A stretch of DNA of 64,000 nucleotides, taken from assembly GCF_051020975.1 (NCBI RefSeq), contig NW_027478170.1, positions 2,046,001-2,110,000 on the forward strand, in the 5' to 3' direction. The notes under the pieces are model-generated. The model saw only the letters and a program-made list of their open reading frames with translations, was not told where the DNA came from and ran no database searches. Shown here in pieces: positions 48,425-61,304 of this stretch; position 1 is the first letter of the stretch; each line of letters opens with the position of its first letter. The DNA comes from Osmia lignaria lignaria (Eukaryota > Arthropoda > Insecta > Hymenoptera > Megachilidae). The position numbers and the translations under genes were made by a program.

Positions 48425-51322
48425 TTGCAGATTTATCTCAAGGGAAGGGGCCTGACGGACATATTTCGAGATATTTCTTCTTCTTGTTGTTCTTCTTCTG
48501 CACCGCTAAGCTGGAAGTGGCATTTGCGGCTCGCACTAGTGCAGAGTTATCTCAAAGAAAGGGGCCACGGTGTTTCAGTATCTCTATTATGTTGGTGCGG
48601 CTTCGGAACTTTTAAATATCTCGATATATCTCGAAAACTACGCTTCTGATCAAAAAATATCATAGAACATAAATTGTAGGAAACAGAATTCTCTACAAAA
48701 AAGGTCTCTTAACATTTTGCCATAGCTCGCTTCGTTTCCGAGATATTTGCAGATTTATCTCAAGGGAAGGGGCCTGACGGACATATTTCGAGATATTTCT
48801 TCTTCTTGTTGTTCTTCTTCTGCACAGCTAAGCTGGAAGTGGCATTTGCGGCTCGCACTAGTGCAGAGTTATCTCAAAGAAAGGGGCCACGGTGTTTCTG
48901 TATCTCTATTATGTTGGTGCGGCTTCGGAACTTTTAAATATCTCGATATATCTCGAAAACTACGCTTCTGATCAAAAAATATCATAGAACATAAATTGTA
49001 GGAAACAGAATTCTCTACAAAAAAGGTCTCTTAACATTTTGCCATAGCTCGCTTCGTTTCCGAGATATTTGCAGATATATCTCAAGGGAAGGGGCCTGAC
49101 GGACATATTTCGAGATATTTCTTCTTGTTGTTGTTCTTCTTCTGCACAGCTAAGCTGGAAGTGGCATTTACAGCTCGCAATAGTGCAGAGTTATCTCAAA
49201 GAAAGGGGCCACGGTGTTTCTGTATCTCTATTATGTTGGTGCGGCTTCGGAACTTTTAAATATCTTGATATATCTCGAGAACTACGCATCTCATCAAAAA
49301 ATATCATAGAGCATAAAAAGTAGGAAACTTAATTCTCTACAAAAAAGGTCTCTTAACATTTTGCCATAGCTCGCTTCGTTTCCGAGATATTTGCAGATTT
49401 ATCTCAAGGGAAGGGGCCTGACGGACATATTTCGAGATATTTCTTCTTCTTGTTGTTCTTCTTCTGCACAGCTAAGCTGGAAGTGGCATTTGCGGCTCGC
49501 ACTAGTGCAGAGTTATCTCAAAGAAAGGGGCCACGGTGTTTCTGTATCCCTATTATGTTGGTGCGGCTTCGGAACTTTTAAATATCTCGATATATCTCGA
49601 AAACTACGCTTCTGATCAAAAAATATCATAGAACATAAATTGTAGGAAACATAATTCTGTACAAAAAACGTCTCTTAACATTTTGCCATAGCTCGCTTCG
49701 TTTCCGAGATATTTGCAGATTCAGCTCAAAGGAACTGGCCTGACGGACATATTTCGAGATATTTCTTCTTGTTGTTGTTCTTCCTCTGCACAGCTAAGCA
49801 GGAAGTAGCATTTGCAGCTCGCAATAGTGCAGAGTTATCTCAAAGAAAGGGGCCACGGTGTTTCTGTATCTCTATTATGTTGGTGCGGCTTCGGAACTTT
49901 TAAATATCTTGATATATCTCGAGAACTACGCATCTGATCAAAAAATATCATAGAACATAAAAAGTAGGAAACTTAATTCTCTACAAAAAAGGTCTCTTAA
50001 CATTTCGCCATAGCTCGCTTCGTTTCCGAGATATTTGCAGATTTATCTCAAGGGAAGGGGCCTCACGGACATATTTCGAGATATTTCTTCTTCTTGTTGT
50101 TCTTCTTCTGCACAGCTAAGCTGGAAGTGGCATTTGCGGCTCGCACTAGTGCAGAGATATCTCAAAGAAAGGGGCCACGGTGTTTCTGTATCTCTATTAT
50201 GTTGGTGCGGCTTCGGAACTTTTAAATATCTCGATATATCTCGAAAACTACGCTTCTGATCAAAAAATATCATAGAACATAAATTGTAGGAAACAGAATT
50301 CTCTACAAAAAAGGTCTCTTAACATTTTGCCATAGCTCGCTTCCTTTCCGAGATATTTGCAGATATATCTCAAGGGAAGGGGCCTGACGGACATATTTCG
50401 AGATATTTCTTCTTCTTGTTGTTCTTCTTCTGCACAGCTAAGCTGGAAGTGGCATTTGCAGCTCGCAATAGTGCAGAGTTATCTCAAAGAAAGGGGCCAC
50501 GGTGTTTCTGTATCTCTATTATGTTGGTGCGGCTTCGGAACTTTTGAATATCTTGATATATCTCGAGATCTACGCATCTCATCAAAAAATATCATAGAAC
50601 ATAAAAAGTAGGAAACTTAATTCTCTACAAAAAACGTCTCTTAACATTTTGCCATAGCTCGCTTCGTTTCCGAGATATTTGCAGATTCAGCTCAAAGGAA
50701 CTGGCCTGACGGACATATTTCGAGATATTTCTTCTTCTTGTTGTTCTTCCTCTGCACAGCTAAGCTGGAAGTAGCATTTGCAGCTCGCAATAGTGCAGAG
50801 TTATCTCAAAGAAAGGGGCCACGGTGTTTCTGTATCTCTATTATGTTGGTGCGGCTTCGGAACTTTTAAATATCTTGATATATCTCGAGAACTGCGCATC
50901 TGATCAAAAAATATCATAGAACATAAAAAGTAGGAAACTTAATTCACTACAAAAAAGGTCTCTTAACATTTCGCCATAGCTCGCTTCGTTTCCGAGATAT
51001 TTGCAGATTTATCTCAAGGGAAGGGGCCTGACGGACATATTTCGAGATATTTCTTCTTCTTGTTGTTCTTCTTCTGCACAGCTAAGCTGGAAGTGGCATT
51101 TGCAGCTCGCAATAGTGCAGAGTTATCTCAAAGAAAGGGGCCACGGTGTTTCTGTATCTCTATTATGTTGGTGCGGCTTCGGAACTTTTAAATATCTTGA
51201 TATATCTCGAGAACTACGCATCTGATCAAAAAATATCATAGAACATAAAAAGTAGGAAACTTAATTCTCTACAAAAAAGGTCTCTTAAGATTTCGCCATA
51301 GCTCGCTTCGTTTCCGAGATAT
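48425..51322 (+). repeat. 9-monomer higher-order repeat, copy 2 (2898 bp)
   Basis: The same order of nine marked units as 45527-48424. Private changes are GCACCGCTAAGC (48503), TTCTTGTTGTTG (49126 and 49768) and GAGATATCTC (50155). The last three units (50357, 50679, 51001) are at the same time the first three of the 8-mer that follows, so the two higher-order periods overlap. Confidence 0.9.
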
Positions 51323-52932
51323 CTGCAGATTTATCTCAAGGGAAGGGGCCTGACGGACATATTTCGAGATATTTCTTCTTCTTGTTGTTCTTCTTCTGCA
51401 CAGCTAAGCTGGAAGTGGCATTTGCGGCTCGCACTAGTGCAGAGTTATCTCAAAGAAAGGGGCCACGGTGTTTCTGTATCCCTATTATGTTGGTGCGGCT
51501 TCGGAACTTTTAAATATCTCGATATATCTCGAAAACTACGCTTCTGATCAAAAAATATCATAGAACATAAATTGTAGGAAACATAATTCTCTACAAAAAA
51601 CGTCTCTTATCATTTTGCCATAGCTCGCTTCGTTTCCGAGATATTTGCATATTTATCTCAAGGGAAGGGGCCTGGCGGACATATTTCGAGATATTTCTTC
51701 TTATTGTTGTTCTTCTTCTGCACAGCTAAGCTGGAAGTGGCATTTGCGGCTCGCACTAGTGCAGAGTTATCTCAAAGAAAGGGGCCACGATGTTTCTGTA
51801 TCTCTATTATGTTGGTGCGGCTTCGGAACTTTTAAATATCTTGATATATCTCGAGAACTACGCATCTGATCAAAAAATATCATAGAACATGAAAAGTAGG
51901 AAACTTAATTCTCTACAAAAAAGGTCTCTTAACATTTTGCCATAGCTCTCTTCGTTTCCGAGATATTTGCAGATTTATCTCAAGGGAAGGGGCCTGACGG
52001 ACATATTTCGAGATATTTCTTCTTCTTGTTGTTCTTCTTCTGCACAGCTAAGCTCGAAGTGGCATTTGCAGCTCGCAATAGTGCAGAGTTATCTCAAAGG
52101 AAGAGGCCACGGTGTTTCTGTACCTCTATTATGTTGGTGCAGCTTCGGAACTTTTAAATATCTTGATATATCTCGAGAACTACGCATCTGATCAAAAAAT
52201 ATCATCGAACATAAAAAGTAGGAAACTTAATTCTCTACAAAAAAGGTCTCTTAACATTTTGCCATAGCTCTCTTCGTTTCCGAGATATTTGCAGATTCAG
52301 CTCAAAGGAACTGGCCTGACGGACATATTTCGAGATATTTCTTCTTCTTGTTGTTCTTCTTCTGCACAGCTAAGCTCGAAGCGGCATTTGCAGCTCGCAA
52401 TAGTGCAGAGTTATCTCAAAAAAAGAGGCCACGGTGTTTCTGTATCTCTATTATGTTGGTGCGGCTTCGGAACTTTTAAATATCTTGATATATCTCGAGA
52501 ACTACGCATCTGATCAAAAAATATCATAGAACATAAAAAGTAGGAAACTTAATTCTCTACAAAAAAGGTCTCTTAACATTTTGCCATAGCTCGCTTCGTT
52601 TCCGAGATATTTGCAGATTTATCTCAAGGGAAGGGGCCTGACGGACATATTTCGAGATATTTCTTCTTCTTGTTGTTCTTCTTCTGCACAGCTAAGCTGG
52701 AAGTGGCATTTGCAGCTCGCACTAGTGCAGAGTTATCTCAAAGAAAGGGGCCACGGTGTTTCTGTATCTCTATTATGTTGGTGCGGCTTCGGAACTTTTA
52801 AATATCTCGATATATCTCGAAAACTACGCTTCTGATCAAAAAATATCATAGAACATAAATTGTAGGAAACATAATTCTCTACAAAAAAGGTCTCTTAACA
52901 TTTTGCCATAGCTCGCTTCCTTTCCGAGATAT
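50357..52932 (+). repeat. 8-monomer higher-order repeat, copy 1 (2576 bp)
   Basis: Order: GAATATC/GAGATCTACG unit; GGAAGTAGC Q with GAACTGCGC and ATTCACTAC; A; B with ATATCTGCAG (a PstI site, which also removes the TTG); GCATATTTATC with CCTGGCGG and TTCTTATTG; AGCTCGAAGTGG with TGTACCTC and GCAGCTTCGG; Q with CTCGAAGCGG and CTCAAAAAAAGAGG; mixed CAGCTCGCACTAG unit. Copy 2 follows in tandem with the same private markers. Confidence 0.93.
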
Positions 52933-55508
52933 TTGCAGATATATCTCAAGGGAAGGGGCCTGACGGACATATTTCGAGATATTTCTTCTTCTTGTTGTTC
53001 TTCTTCTGCACAGCTAAGCTGGAAGTGGCATTTGCAGCTCGCAATAGTGCAGAGTTATCTCAAAGAAAGGGGCCACGGTGTTTCTGTATCTCTATTATGT
53101 TGGTGCGGCTTCGGAACTTTTGAATATCTTGATATATCTCGAGATCTACGCATCTCATCAAAAAATATCATAGAACATAAAAAGTAGGAAACTTAATTCT
53201 CTACAAAAAACGTCTCTTAACATTTTGCCATAGCTCGCTTCGTTTCCGAGATATTTGCAGATTCAGCTCAAAGGAACTGGCCTGACGGACATATTTCGAG
53301 ATATTTCTTCTTCTTGTTGTTCTTCCTCTGCACAGCTAAGCTGGAAGTAGCATTTGCAGCTCGCAATAGTGCAGAGTTATCTCAAAGAAAGGGGCCACGG
53401 TGTTTCTGTATCTCTATTATGTTGGTGCGGCTTCGGAACTTTTAAATATCTTGATATATCTCGAGAACTGCGCATCTGATCAAAAAATATCATAGAACAT
53501 AAAAAGTAGGAAACTTAATTCACTACAAAAAAGGTCTCTTAACATTTCGCCATAGCTCGCTTCGTTTCCGAGATATTTGCAGATTTATCTCAAGGGAAGG
53601 GGCCTGACGGACATATTTCGAGATATTTCTTCTTCTTGTTGTTCTTCTTCTGCACAGCTAAGCTGGAAGTGGCATTTGCAGCTCGCAATAGTGCAGAGTT
53701 ATCTCAAAGAAAGGGGCCACGGTGTTTCTGTATCTCTATTATGTTGGTGCGGCTTCGGAACTTTTAAATATCTTGATATATCTCGAGAACTACGCATCTG
53801 ATCAAAAAATATCATAGAACATAAAAAGTAGGAAACTTAATTCTCTACAAAAAAGGTCTCTTAACATTTCGCCATAGCTCGCTTCGTTTCCGAGATATCT
53901 GCAGATTTATCTCAAGGGAAGGGGCCTGACGGACATATTTCGAGATATTTCTTCTTCTTGTTGTTCTTCTTCTGCACAGCTAAGCTGGAAGTGGCATTTG
54001 CGGCTCGCACTAGTGCAGAGTTATCTCAAAGAAAGGGGCCACGGTGTTTCTGTATCCCTATTATGTTGGTGCGGCTTCGGAACTTTTAAATATCTCGATA
54101 TATCTCGAAAACTACGCTTCTGATCAAAAAATATCATAGAACATAAATTGTAGGAAACATAATTCTCTACAAAAAACGTCTCTTATCATTTTGCCATAGC
54201 TCGCTTCGTTTCCGAGATATTTGCATATTTATCTCAAGGGAAGGGGCCTGGCGGACATATTTCGAGATATTTCTTCTTATTGTTGTTCTTCTTCTGCACA
54301 GCTAAGCTGGAAGTGGCATTTGCGGCTCGCACTAGTGCAGAGTTATCTCAAAGAAAGGGGCCACGATGTTTCTGTATCTCTATTATGTTGGTGCGGCTTC
54401 GGAACTTTTAAATATCTTGATATATCTCGAGAACTACGCATCTGATCAAAAAATATCATAGAACATGAAAAGTAGGAAACTTAATTCTCTACAAAAAAGG
54501 TCTCTTAACATTTTGCCATAGCTCTCTTCGTTTCCGAGATATTTGCAGATTTATCTCAAGGGAAGGGGCCTGACGGACATATTTCGAGATATTTCTTCTT
54601 CTTGTTGTTCTTCTTCTGCACAGCTAAGCTCGAAGTGGCATTTGCAGCTCGCAATAGTGCAGAGTTATCTCAAAGGAAGAGGCCACGGTGTTTCTGTACC
54701 TCTATTATGTTGGTGCAGCTTCGGAACTTTTAAATATCTTGATATATCTCGAGAACTACGCATCTGATCAAAAAATATCATCGAACATAAAAAGTAGGAA
54801 ACTTAATTCTCTACAAAAAAGGTCTCTTAACATTTTGCCATAGCTCTCTTCGTTTCCGAGATATTTGCAGATTCAGCTCAAAGGAACTGGCCTGACGGAC
54901 ATATTTCGAGATATTTCTTCTTCTTGTTGTTCTTCTTCTGCACAGCTAAGCTCGAAGCGGCATTTGCAGCTCGCAATAGTGCAGAGTTATCTCAAAAAAA
55001 GAGGCCACGGTGTTTCTGTATCTCTATTATGTTGGTGCGGCTTCGGAACTTTTAAATATCTTGATATATCTCGAGAACTACGCATCTGATCAAAAAATAT
55101 CATAGAACATAAAAAGTAGGAAACTTAATTCTCTACAAAAAAGGTCTCTTAACATTTTGCCATAGCTCGCTTCGTTTCCGAGATATTTGCAGATTTATCT
55201 CAAGGGAAGGGGCCTGACGGACATATTTCGAGATATTTCTTCTTCTTGTTGTTCTTCTTCTGCACAGCTAAGCTGGAAGTGGCATTTGCAGCTCGCACTA
55301 GTGCAGAGTTATCTCAAAGAAAGGGGCCACGGTGTTTCTGTATCTCTATTATGTTGGTGCGGCTTCGGAACTTTTAAATATCTCGATATATCTCGAAAAC
55401 TACGCTTCTGATCAAAAAATATCATAGAACATAAATTGTAGGAAACATAATTCTCTACAAAAAACGTATCTTAACATTTTGCCATAGCTCGCTTCGTTTC
55501 CGAGATAT
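52933..55508 (+). repeat. 8-monomer higher-order repeat, copy 2 (2576 bp)
   Basis: The same eight marked units as 50357-52932. The only clear internal difference I noticed is TTAACATTTCGCC at about 53865, where copy 1 has TTAAGATTTCGCC at 51288. The tail of the last unit reads AACGTATC here against AAGGTCTC in copy 1, and the last unit also serves as the first half of the dimer series starting at 55187. Confidence 0.93.
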
Positions 55509-57762
55509 TTGCAGATTCAGCTCAAAGGAACGGGCCTGACGGACATATTTCGAGATACTTCTTCTTCTTGTTGTTCTTCCTCTGCACAGCTAAGCTGGAA
55601 GTGGCATTTGCAGCTCGCAATAGTGCAGAGTTATCTCAAAGAGAGGGGCCACGGTGTTTCTGTATCTCTATTATGTTGGTGCGGCTTCGGAACTTTTAAA
55701 TATCTTGATATATCTCGAGAACTACGCATCTGATCAAAAAATATCATAGAACATAAAAAGTAGGAAACTTAATTCTCTACAAAAAAGGTCTCTTAACATT
55801 TTGCCATAGCTCGCTTCGTTTCCGAGATATTTGCAGATTTATCTCAAGGGAAGGGGCCTGACGGACATATTTCGAGATATTTCTTCTTCTTGTTGTTCTT
55901 CTTCTGCACAGCTAAGCTGGAAGTGGCATTTGCAGCTCGCACTAGTGCAGAGTTATCTCAAAGAAAGGGGCCACGGTGTTTCTGTATCTCTATTATGTTG
56001 GTGCGGCTTCGGAACTTTTAAATATCTCGATATATCTCGAAAACTACGCTTCTGATCAAAAAATATCATAGAACATAAATTGTAGGAAACATAATTCTCT
56101 ACAAAAAACGTATCTTAACATTTTGCCATAGCTCGCTTCGTTTCCGAGATATTTGCAGATTCAGCTCAAAGGAACGGGCCTGACGGACATATTTCGAGAT
56201 ACTTCTTCTTCTTGTTGTTCTTCCTCTGCACAGCTAAGCTGGAAGTGGCATTTGCGGCTCGCAATAGTGCAGAGTTATGTCAAAGAAAGGGGCCACGGTG
56301 TTTCTGTATCTCTATTATGTTGGTGCGGCTTCGGAACTTTTAAATATCTTGATATATCTCGAGAACTACGCATCTGATCAAAAAATATCATAGAACATAA
56401 AAAGTAGGAAACTTAATTCTCTACAAAAAAGGTCTCTTAACATTTTGCCATAGCTCGCTTCGTTTCCGAGATATTTGCAGATTTATCTCAAGGGAAGGGG
56501 CCTGACGGACATATTTCGAGATATTTCTTCTTCTTGTTGTTCTTCTTCTGCACAGCTAAGCTGGAAGTGGCATTTGCAGCTCGCACTAGTGCAGAGTTAT
56601 CTCAAAGAAAGGGGCCACGGTGTTTCTGTATCTCTATTATGTTGGTGCGGCTTCGGAACTTTTAAATATCTCGATATATCTCGAAAACTACGCTTCTGAT
56701 CAAAAAATATCATAGAACATAAATTGTAGGAAACATAATTCTCTACAAAAAACGTATCTCAACATTTTGCCATAGCTCGCTTCGTTTCCGAGATATTTGC
56801 AGATTCAGCTCAAAGGAACGGGCCTGACGGACATATTTCGAGATACTTCTTCTTCTTGTTGTTCTTCCTCTGCACAGCTAAGCTGGAAGTGGCATTTGCA
56901 GCTCGCAATAGTGCAGAGTTATCTCAAAGAGAGGGGCCACGGTGTTTCTGTATCTCTATTATGTTGGTGCGGCTTCGGAACTTTTAAATATCTTGATATA
57001 TCTCGAGAACTACGCATCTGATCAAAAAATATCATAGAACATAAAAAGTAGGAAACTTAATTCTCTACAAAAAAGGTCTCTTAACATTTTGCCATAGCTC
57101 GCTTCGTTTCCGAGATATTTGCAGATTTATCTCAAGGGAAGGGGCCTGACGGACATATTTCGAGATATTTCTTCTTCTTGTTGTTCTTCTTCTGCACAGC
57201 TAAGCTGGAAGTGGCATTTGCAGCTCGCACTAGTGCAGAGTTATCTCAAAGAAAGGGGCCACGGTGTTTCTGTATCTCTATTATGTTGGTGCGGCTTCGG
57301 AACTTTTAAATATCTCGATATATCTCGAAAACTACGCTTCTGATCAAAAAATATCATAGAACATAAATTGTAGGAAACATAATTCTCTACAAAAAACGTA
57401 TCTTAACATTTTGCCATAGCTCGCTTCGTTTCCGAGATATTTGCAGATTCAGCTCAAAGGAACGGGCCTGACGGACATATTTCGAGATACTTCTTCTTCT
57501 TGTTGTTCTTCCTCTGCACAGCTAAGCTGGAAGTGGCATTTGCAGCTCGCAATAGTGCAGAGTTATCTCAAAGAGAGGGGCCACGGTGTTTCTGTATCTC
57601 TATTATGTTGGTGCGGCTTCGGAACTTTTAAATATCTTGATATATCTCGAGAACTACGCATCTGATCAAAAAATATCATAGAAGATAAAAAGTAGGAAAC
57701 TTAATTCTCTACAAAAAAGGTCTCTCAACATTTTGCCATAGCTCGCTTCGTTTCCGAGATAT
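55187..57762 (+). repeat. 644-bp dimer repeated four times
   Basis: A unit with CAGCTCGCACTAGTGC, class B end and AACGTATCT tail alternates with a Q unit carrying GGAACGGGCC and GAGATACTTC. Dimers start at 55187, 55831, 56475 and 57119. Q units 55509, 56797 and 57441 have CAAAGAGAGGGG. The second (56153) instead has CGGCTCGCAATAG, TTATGTCAAAG and CAAAGAAAGG, so it has a different recent source. Confidence 0.93.
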
Positions 57763-58084
57763 TTGCACATTTATCTCAAGGGAAGGGGCCTAACGGACAT
57801 ATTTCGAGATATTTCTTCTTTTTGTTGTTCTTCTTCTGCACAGCTAAGCTGGAAGTGGCATTTGCAGCTCGCAATAGTGCAGAGTTATCTCAAAGAAAGG
57901 GGCCACGGTGTTTCTGTATCTCTATTATGTTGGTGCGGCTTCGGAACTTTTAAATATCTTGATATATCTCGAGAACTACGCATCTGATCAAAAAATATCA
58001 TAGAACATGAAAAGTAGGAAACTTAATTCTCTACAAAAAAGGTCTCTTAACATTTCGCCATAGCTCGCTTCGTTTCCGAGATAT
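57763..58084 (+). repeat. monomer with GCACATTTATC and TTCTTTTTG, copy 1
   Basis: This unit has TTTGCACATTTATC, CCTAACGG and TTCTTTTTGTTG, and a tail with ACATGAAAAGTAGG. The preceding tail has AGAAGATAAAAAG. The same unit, after the same two neighbours, is at 61949-62270. Confidence 0.9.
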
Positions 58085-60338
58085 TTGCAGATTTATCTCA
58101 AGGGAAGGGGCCTCACGGACATATTTCGAGATATTTCTTCTTCTTGTTGTTCTTCTTCTGCACAGCTAAGCTGGAAGTGGCATTTGCGGCTCGCACTAGT
58201 GCTGAGTTATCTCAAAGAAAGGGGCCACGGTGTTTCTGTATCTCTATTATGTTGGTGCGGCTTCGGAACTTTTAAATATCTCGATATATCTCGAAAACTA
58301 CGCTTCTGATCAAAAAATATCATAGAACATAAATTGTAGGAAACAGAATTCTCTACAAAAAAGGTCTCTTAACATTTTGCCATAGCTCGCTTCCTTTCCG
58401 AGATATTTGCAGATATATCTCAAGGGAAGGGGCCTGACGGACATATTTCGAGATATTTCTTCTTCTTGTTGTTCTTCTTCTGCACAGCTAAGCTGGAAGT
58501 GGCATTTGCAGCTCGCAATAGTGCAGAGTTATCTCAAAGAAAGGGGCCACGGTGTTTCTGTATCTCTATTATGTTGGTGCGGCTTCGGAACTTTTGAATA
58601 TCTTGATATATCTCGAGATCTACGCATCTCATCAAAAAATATCATAGAACATAAAAAGTAGGAAACTTAATTCTCTACAAAAAACGTCTCTTAATATTTT
58701 GCCATAGCTCGCTTCGTTTCCGAGATATTTGCAGATTCAGCTCAAAGGAACTGGCCTGACGGACATATTTCGAGATATTTCTTCTTCTTGTTGTTCTTCC
58801 TCTGCACAGCTAAGCTGGAAGTAGCATTTGCAGCTCGCAATAGTGCAGAGTTATCTCAAAGAAAGGGGCCACGGTGTTTCTGTATCTCTATTATGTTGGT
58901 GCGGCTTCGGAACTTTTAAATATCTTGATATATCTCGAGAACTGCGCATCTGATCAAAAAATATCATAGAACATAAAAAGTAGGAAACTTAATTCTCTAC
59001 AAAAAAGGTCTCTTAACATTTCGCCATAGCTCGCTTCGTTTCCGAGATATTTGCAGATTTATCTCAAGGGAAGGGGCCTGACGGACATATTTCGAGATAT
59101 TTCTTCTTCTTGTTGTTCTTCTTCTGCACAGCTAAGCTGGAAGTGGCATTTGCAGCTCGCAATAGTGCAGAGTTATCTCAAAGAAAGGGGCCACGGTGTT
59201 TCTGTATCTCTATTATGTTGGTGCGGCTTCGGAACTTTTAAATATCTTGATATATCTCGAGAACTACGCTTCTGATCAAAAAATATCATAGAACATAAAT
59301 TGTAGGAAACATAATTCTCTACAAAAAACGTCTCTTAACATTTTGCCATAGCTCGCTTCGTTTCCGAGATATTTGCATATTTATCTCAAGGGAAGGGGCC
59401 TGGCGGACATATTTCGAGATATTTCTTCTTATTGTTGTTCTTCTTCTGCACAGCTAAGCTGGAAGTGGCATTTGCGGCTCGCACTAGTGCAGAGTTATCT
59501 CAAAGAAAGGGGCCACGGTGTTTCTGTATCTCTATTATGTTGGTGCGGCTTCGGAACTTTTAAATATCTTGATATATCTCGAGAACTACGCATCTGATCA
59601 AAAAATATCATAGAACATGAAAAGTAGGAAACTTAATTCTCTACAAAAAAGGTCTCTTAACATTTTGCCATAGCTCTCTTCGTTTCCGAGATATTTGCAG
59701 ATTTATCTCAAGGGAAGGGGCCTGACGGACATATTTCGAGATATTTCTTCTTCTTGTTGTTCTTCTTCTGCACAGCTAAGCTCGAAGTGGCATTTGCAGC
59801 TCGCAATAGTGCAGAGTTATCTCAAAGAAAGAGGCCACGGTGTTTCTGTACCTCTATTATGTTGGTGCAGCTTCGGAACTTTTAAATATCTTGATATATC
59901 TCGAGAACTACGCATCTGATCAAAAAATATCATCGAACATAAAAAGTAGGAAACTTAATTCTCTACAAAAAAGGTCTCTTAACATTTTGCCATAGCTCTC
60001 TTCGTTTCCGAGATATTTGCAGATTCAGCTCAAAGGAACTGGCCTGACGGACATATTTCGAGATATTTCTTCTTCTTGTTGTTCTTCTTCTGCACAGCTA
60101 AGCTCGAAGCGGCATTTGCAGCTCGCAATAGTGCAGAGTTATCTCAAAAAAAGAGGCCACGGTGTTTCTGTATCTCTATTATGTTGGTGCGGCTTCGGAA
60201 CTTTTAAATATCTTGATATATCTCGAGAACTACGCATCTGATCAAAAAATATCATAGAACATAAAAAGTAGGAAACTTAATTCTCTACAAAAAAGGTCTC
60301 TTAACATTTTGCCATAGCTCGCTTCGTTTCCGAGATAT
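58085..60338 (+). repeat. shortened copy of the 50035-52610 segment (7 instead of 8 monomers)
   Basis: The order CCTCACGG B, GAATATC/GAGATCTACG, GGAAGTAGC Q, A/B hybrid, GCATATTTATC, AGCTCGAAGTGG, CTCGAAGCGG follows 50035-52610 but lacks one unit. The hybrid at 59051 starts as the A unit at 51001 and ends as the B unit at 51323: it reads CTCGAGAACTACGCTTCTG, combining the A dyad with the B ending, followed by AAATTGTAGG. The exchange point is therefore within a few bases of 59265-59270. This copy lacks CTTATCATT and ATTCACTAC, which the tandem 8-mers share. Confidence 0.88.
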
Positions 60339-61304
60339 TTGCAGATTTATCTCAAGGGAAGGGGCCTGACGGACATATTTCGAGATATTTCTTCTTCTTG
60401 TTGTTCTTCTTCTGCACAGCTGAGCTGGAAGTGGCATTTGCAGGTCGCAATAGTGCAGAGATATCTCAAAGAAAGGGGCCACGGTGTTTCTGTATCTCTA
60501 TTATGTTGGTGCGGCTTCGGAACTTTTAAATATCTCGATATATCTCGAAAACTACGCTTCTGATCAAAAAATATCATAGAACATAAATTGTAGGAAACAT
60601 AATTCTTTACAAAAAAGGTCTCTTAACATTTTGCCATAGCTCGCTTCGTTTCCGAGATATTTGCAGATTTATCTCAAGGGAAGGGGCCTGACGGACATAT
60701 TTCGAGATATTTCTTCTTCTTGTTGTTCTTCTTCTGCACAGCTAAGCTGGAAGTGGCATTTGCGGCTCGCACTAGTGCAGAGTTATCTCAAAGAAAGGGG
60801 CCACGGTGTTTCTGTATCTCTATTATGTTGGTGCGGCTTCGGAACTTTTAAATATCTCGATATATCTCGAAAACTACGCTTCTGATCAAAAAATATCATA
60901 GAACATAAATTGTAGGAAACATAATTCTCTACAAAAAACGTATCTTAATATTTTGCCATAGCTCGCATCGTTTCCGAGATATTTGCAGATTCAGCTCAAA
61001 GGAACGGGCCTGACGGACATATTTCGAGATACTTCTTCTTCTTGTTGTTCTTCCTCTGCACAGCTAAGCTGGAAGTGGCATTTGCGGCTCGCAATAGTGC
61101 AGAGTTATCTCAAAGAAAGGGGCCACGGTGTTTCTGTATCTCTATTATGTTGGTGCGGCTTCGGAACTTTTAAATATCTTGATATATCTCGAGAACTACG
61201 CATCTGATCAAAAAATATCATAGAACATAAAAAGTAGGAAACTTAATTCTCTACAAAAAAGGTCTCTTAACATTTTGCCATAGCTCGCTTCGTTTCCGAG
61301 ATAT
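60339..61304 (+). repeat. three monomers joining older variants
   Basis: The unit at 60339 has AGCTGAGCTGG and GCAGGTCGC, otherwise found only at 21378-25241, plus GAGATATCTC, seen also at 50155. The unit at 60661 is class B. The unit at 60983 is Q with GAGATACTTC and CGGCTCGCAATAG, like 56153, and a private GCTCGCATCG before it. This is a junction of variants otherwise 35 kb apart. Confidence 0.8.

Noticed and set aside
50043..50273. Minus-strand 76-codon frame with ATG (also at 60347)
   Set aside because: It opens only because GAGTTATCTC became GAGATATCTC, which removes a TAA present in nearly all other units. Two chance occurrences among 198 monomers.
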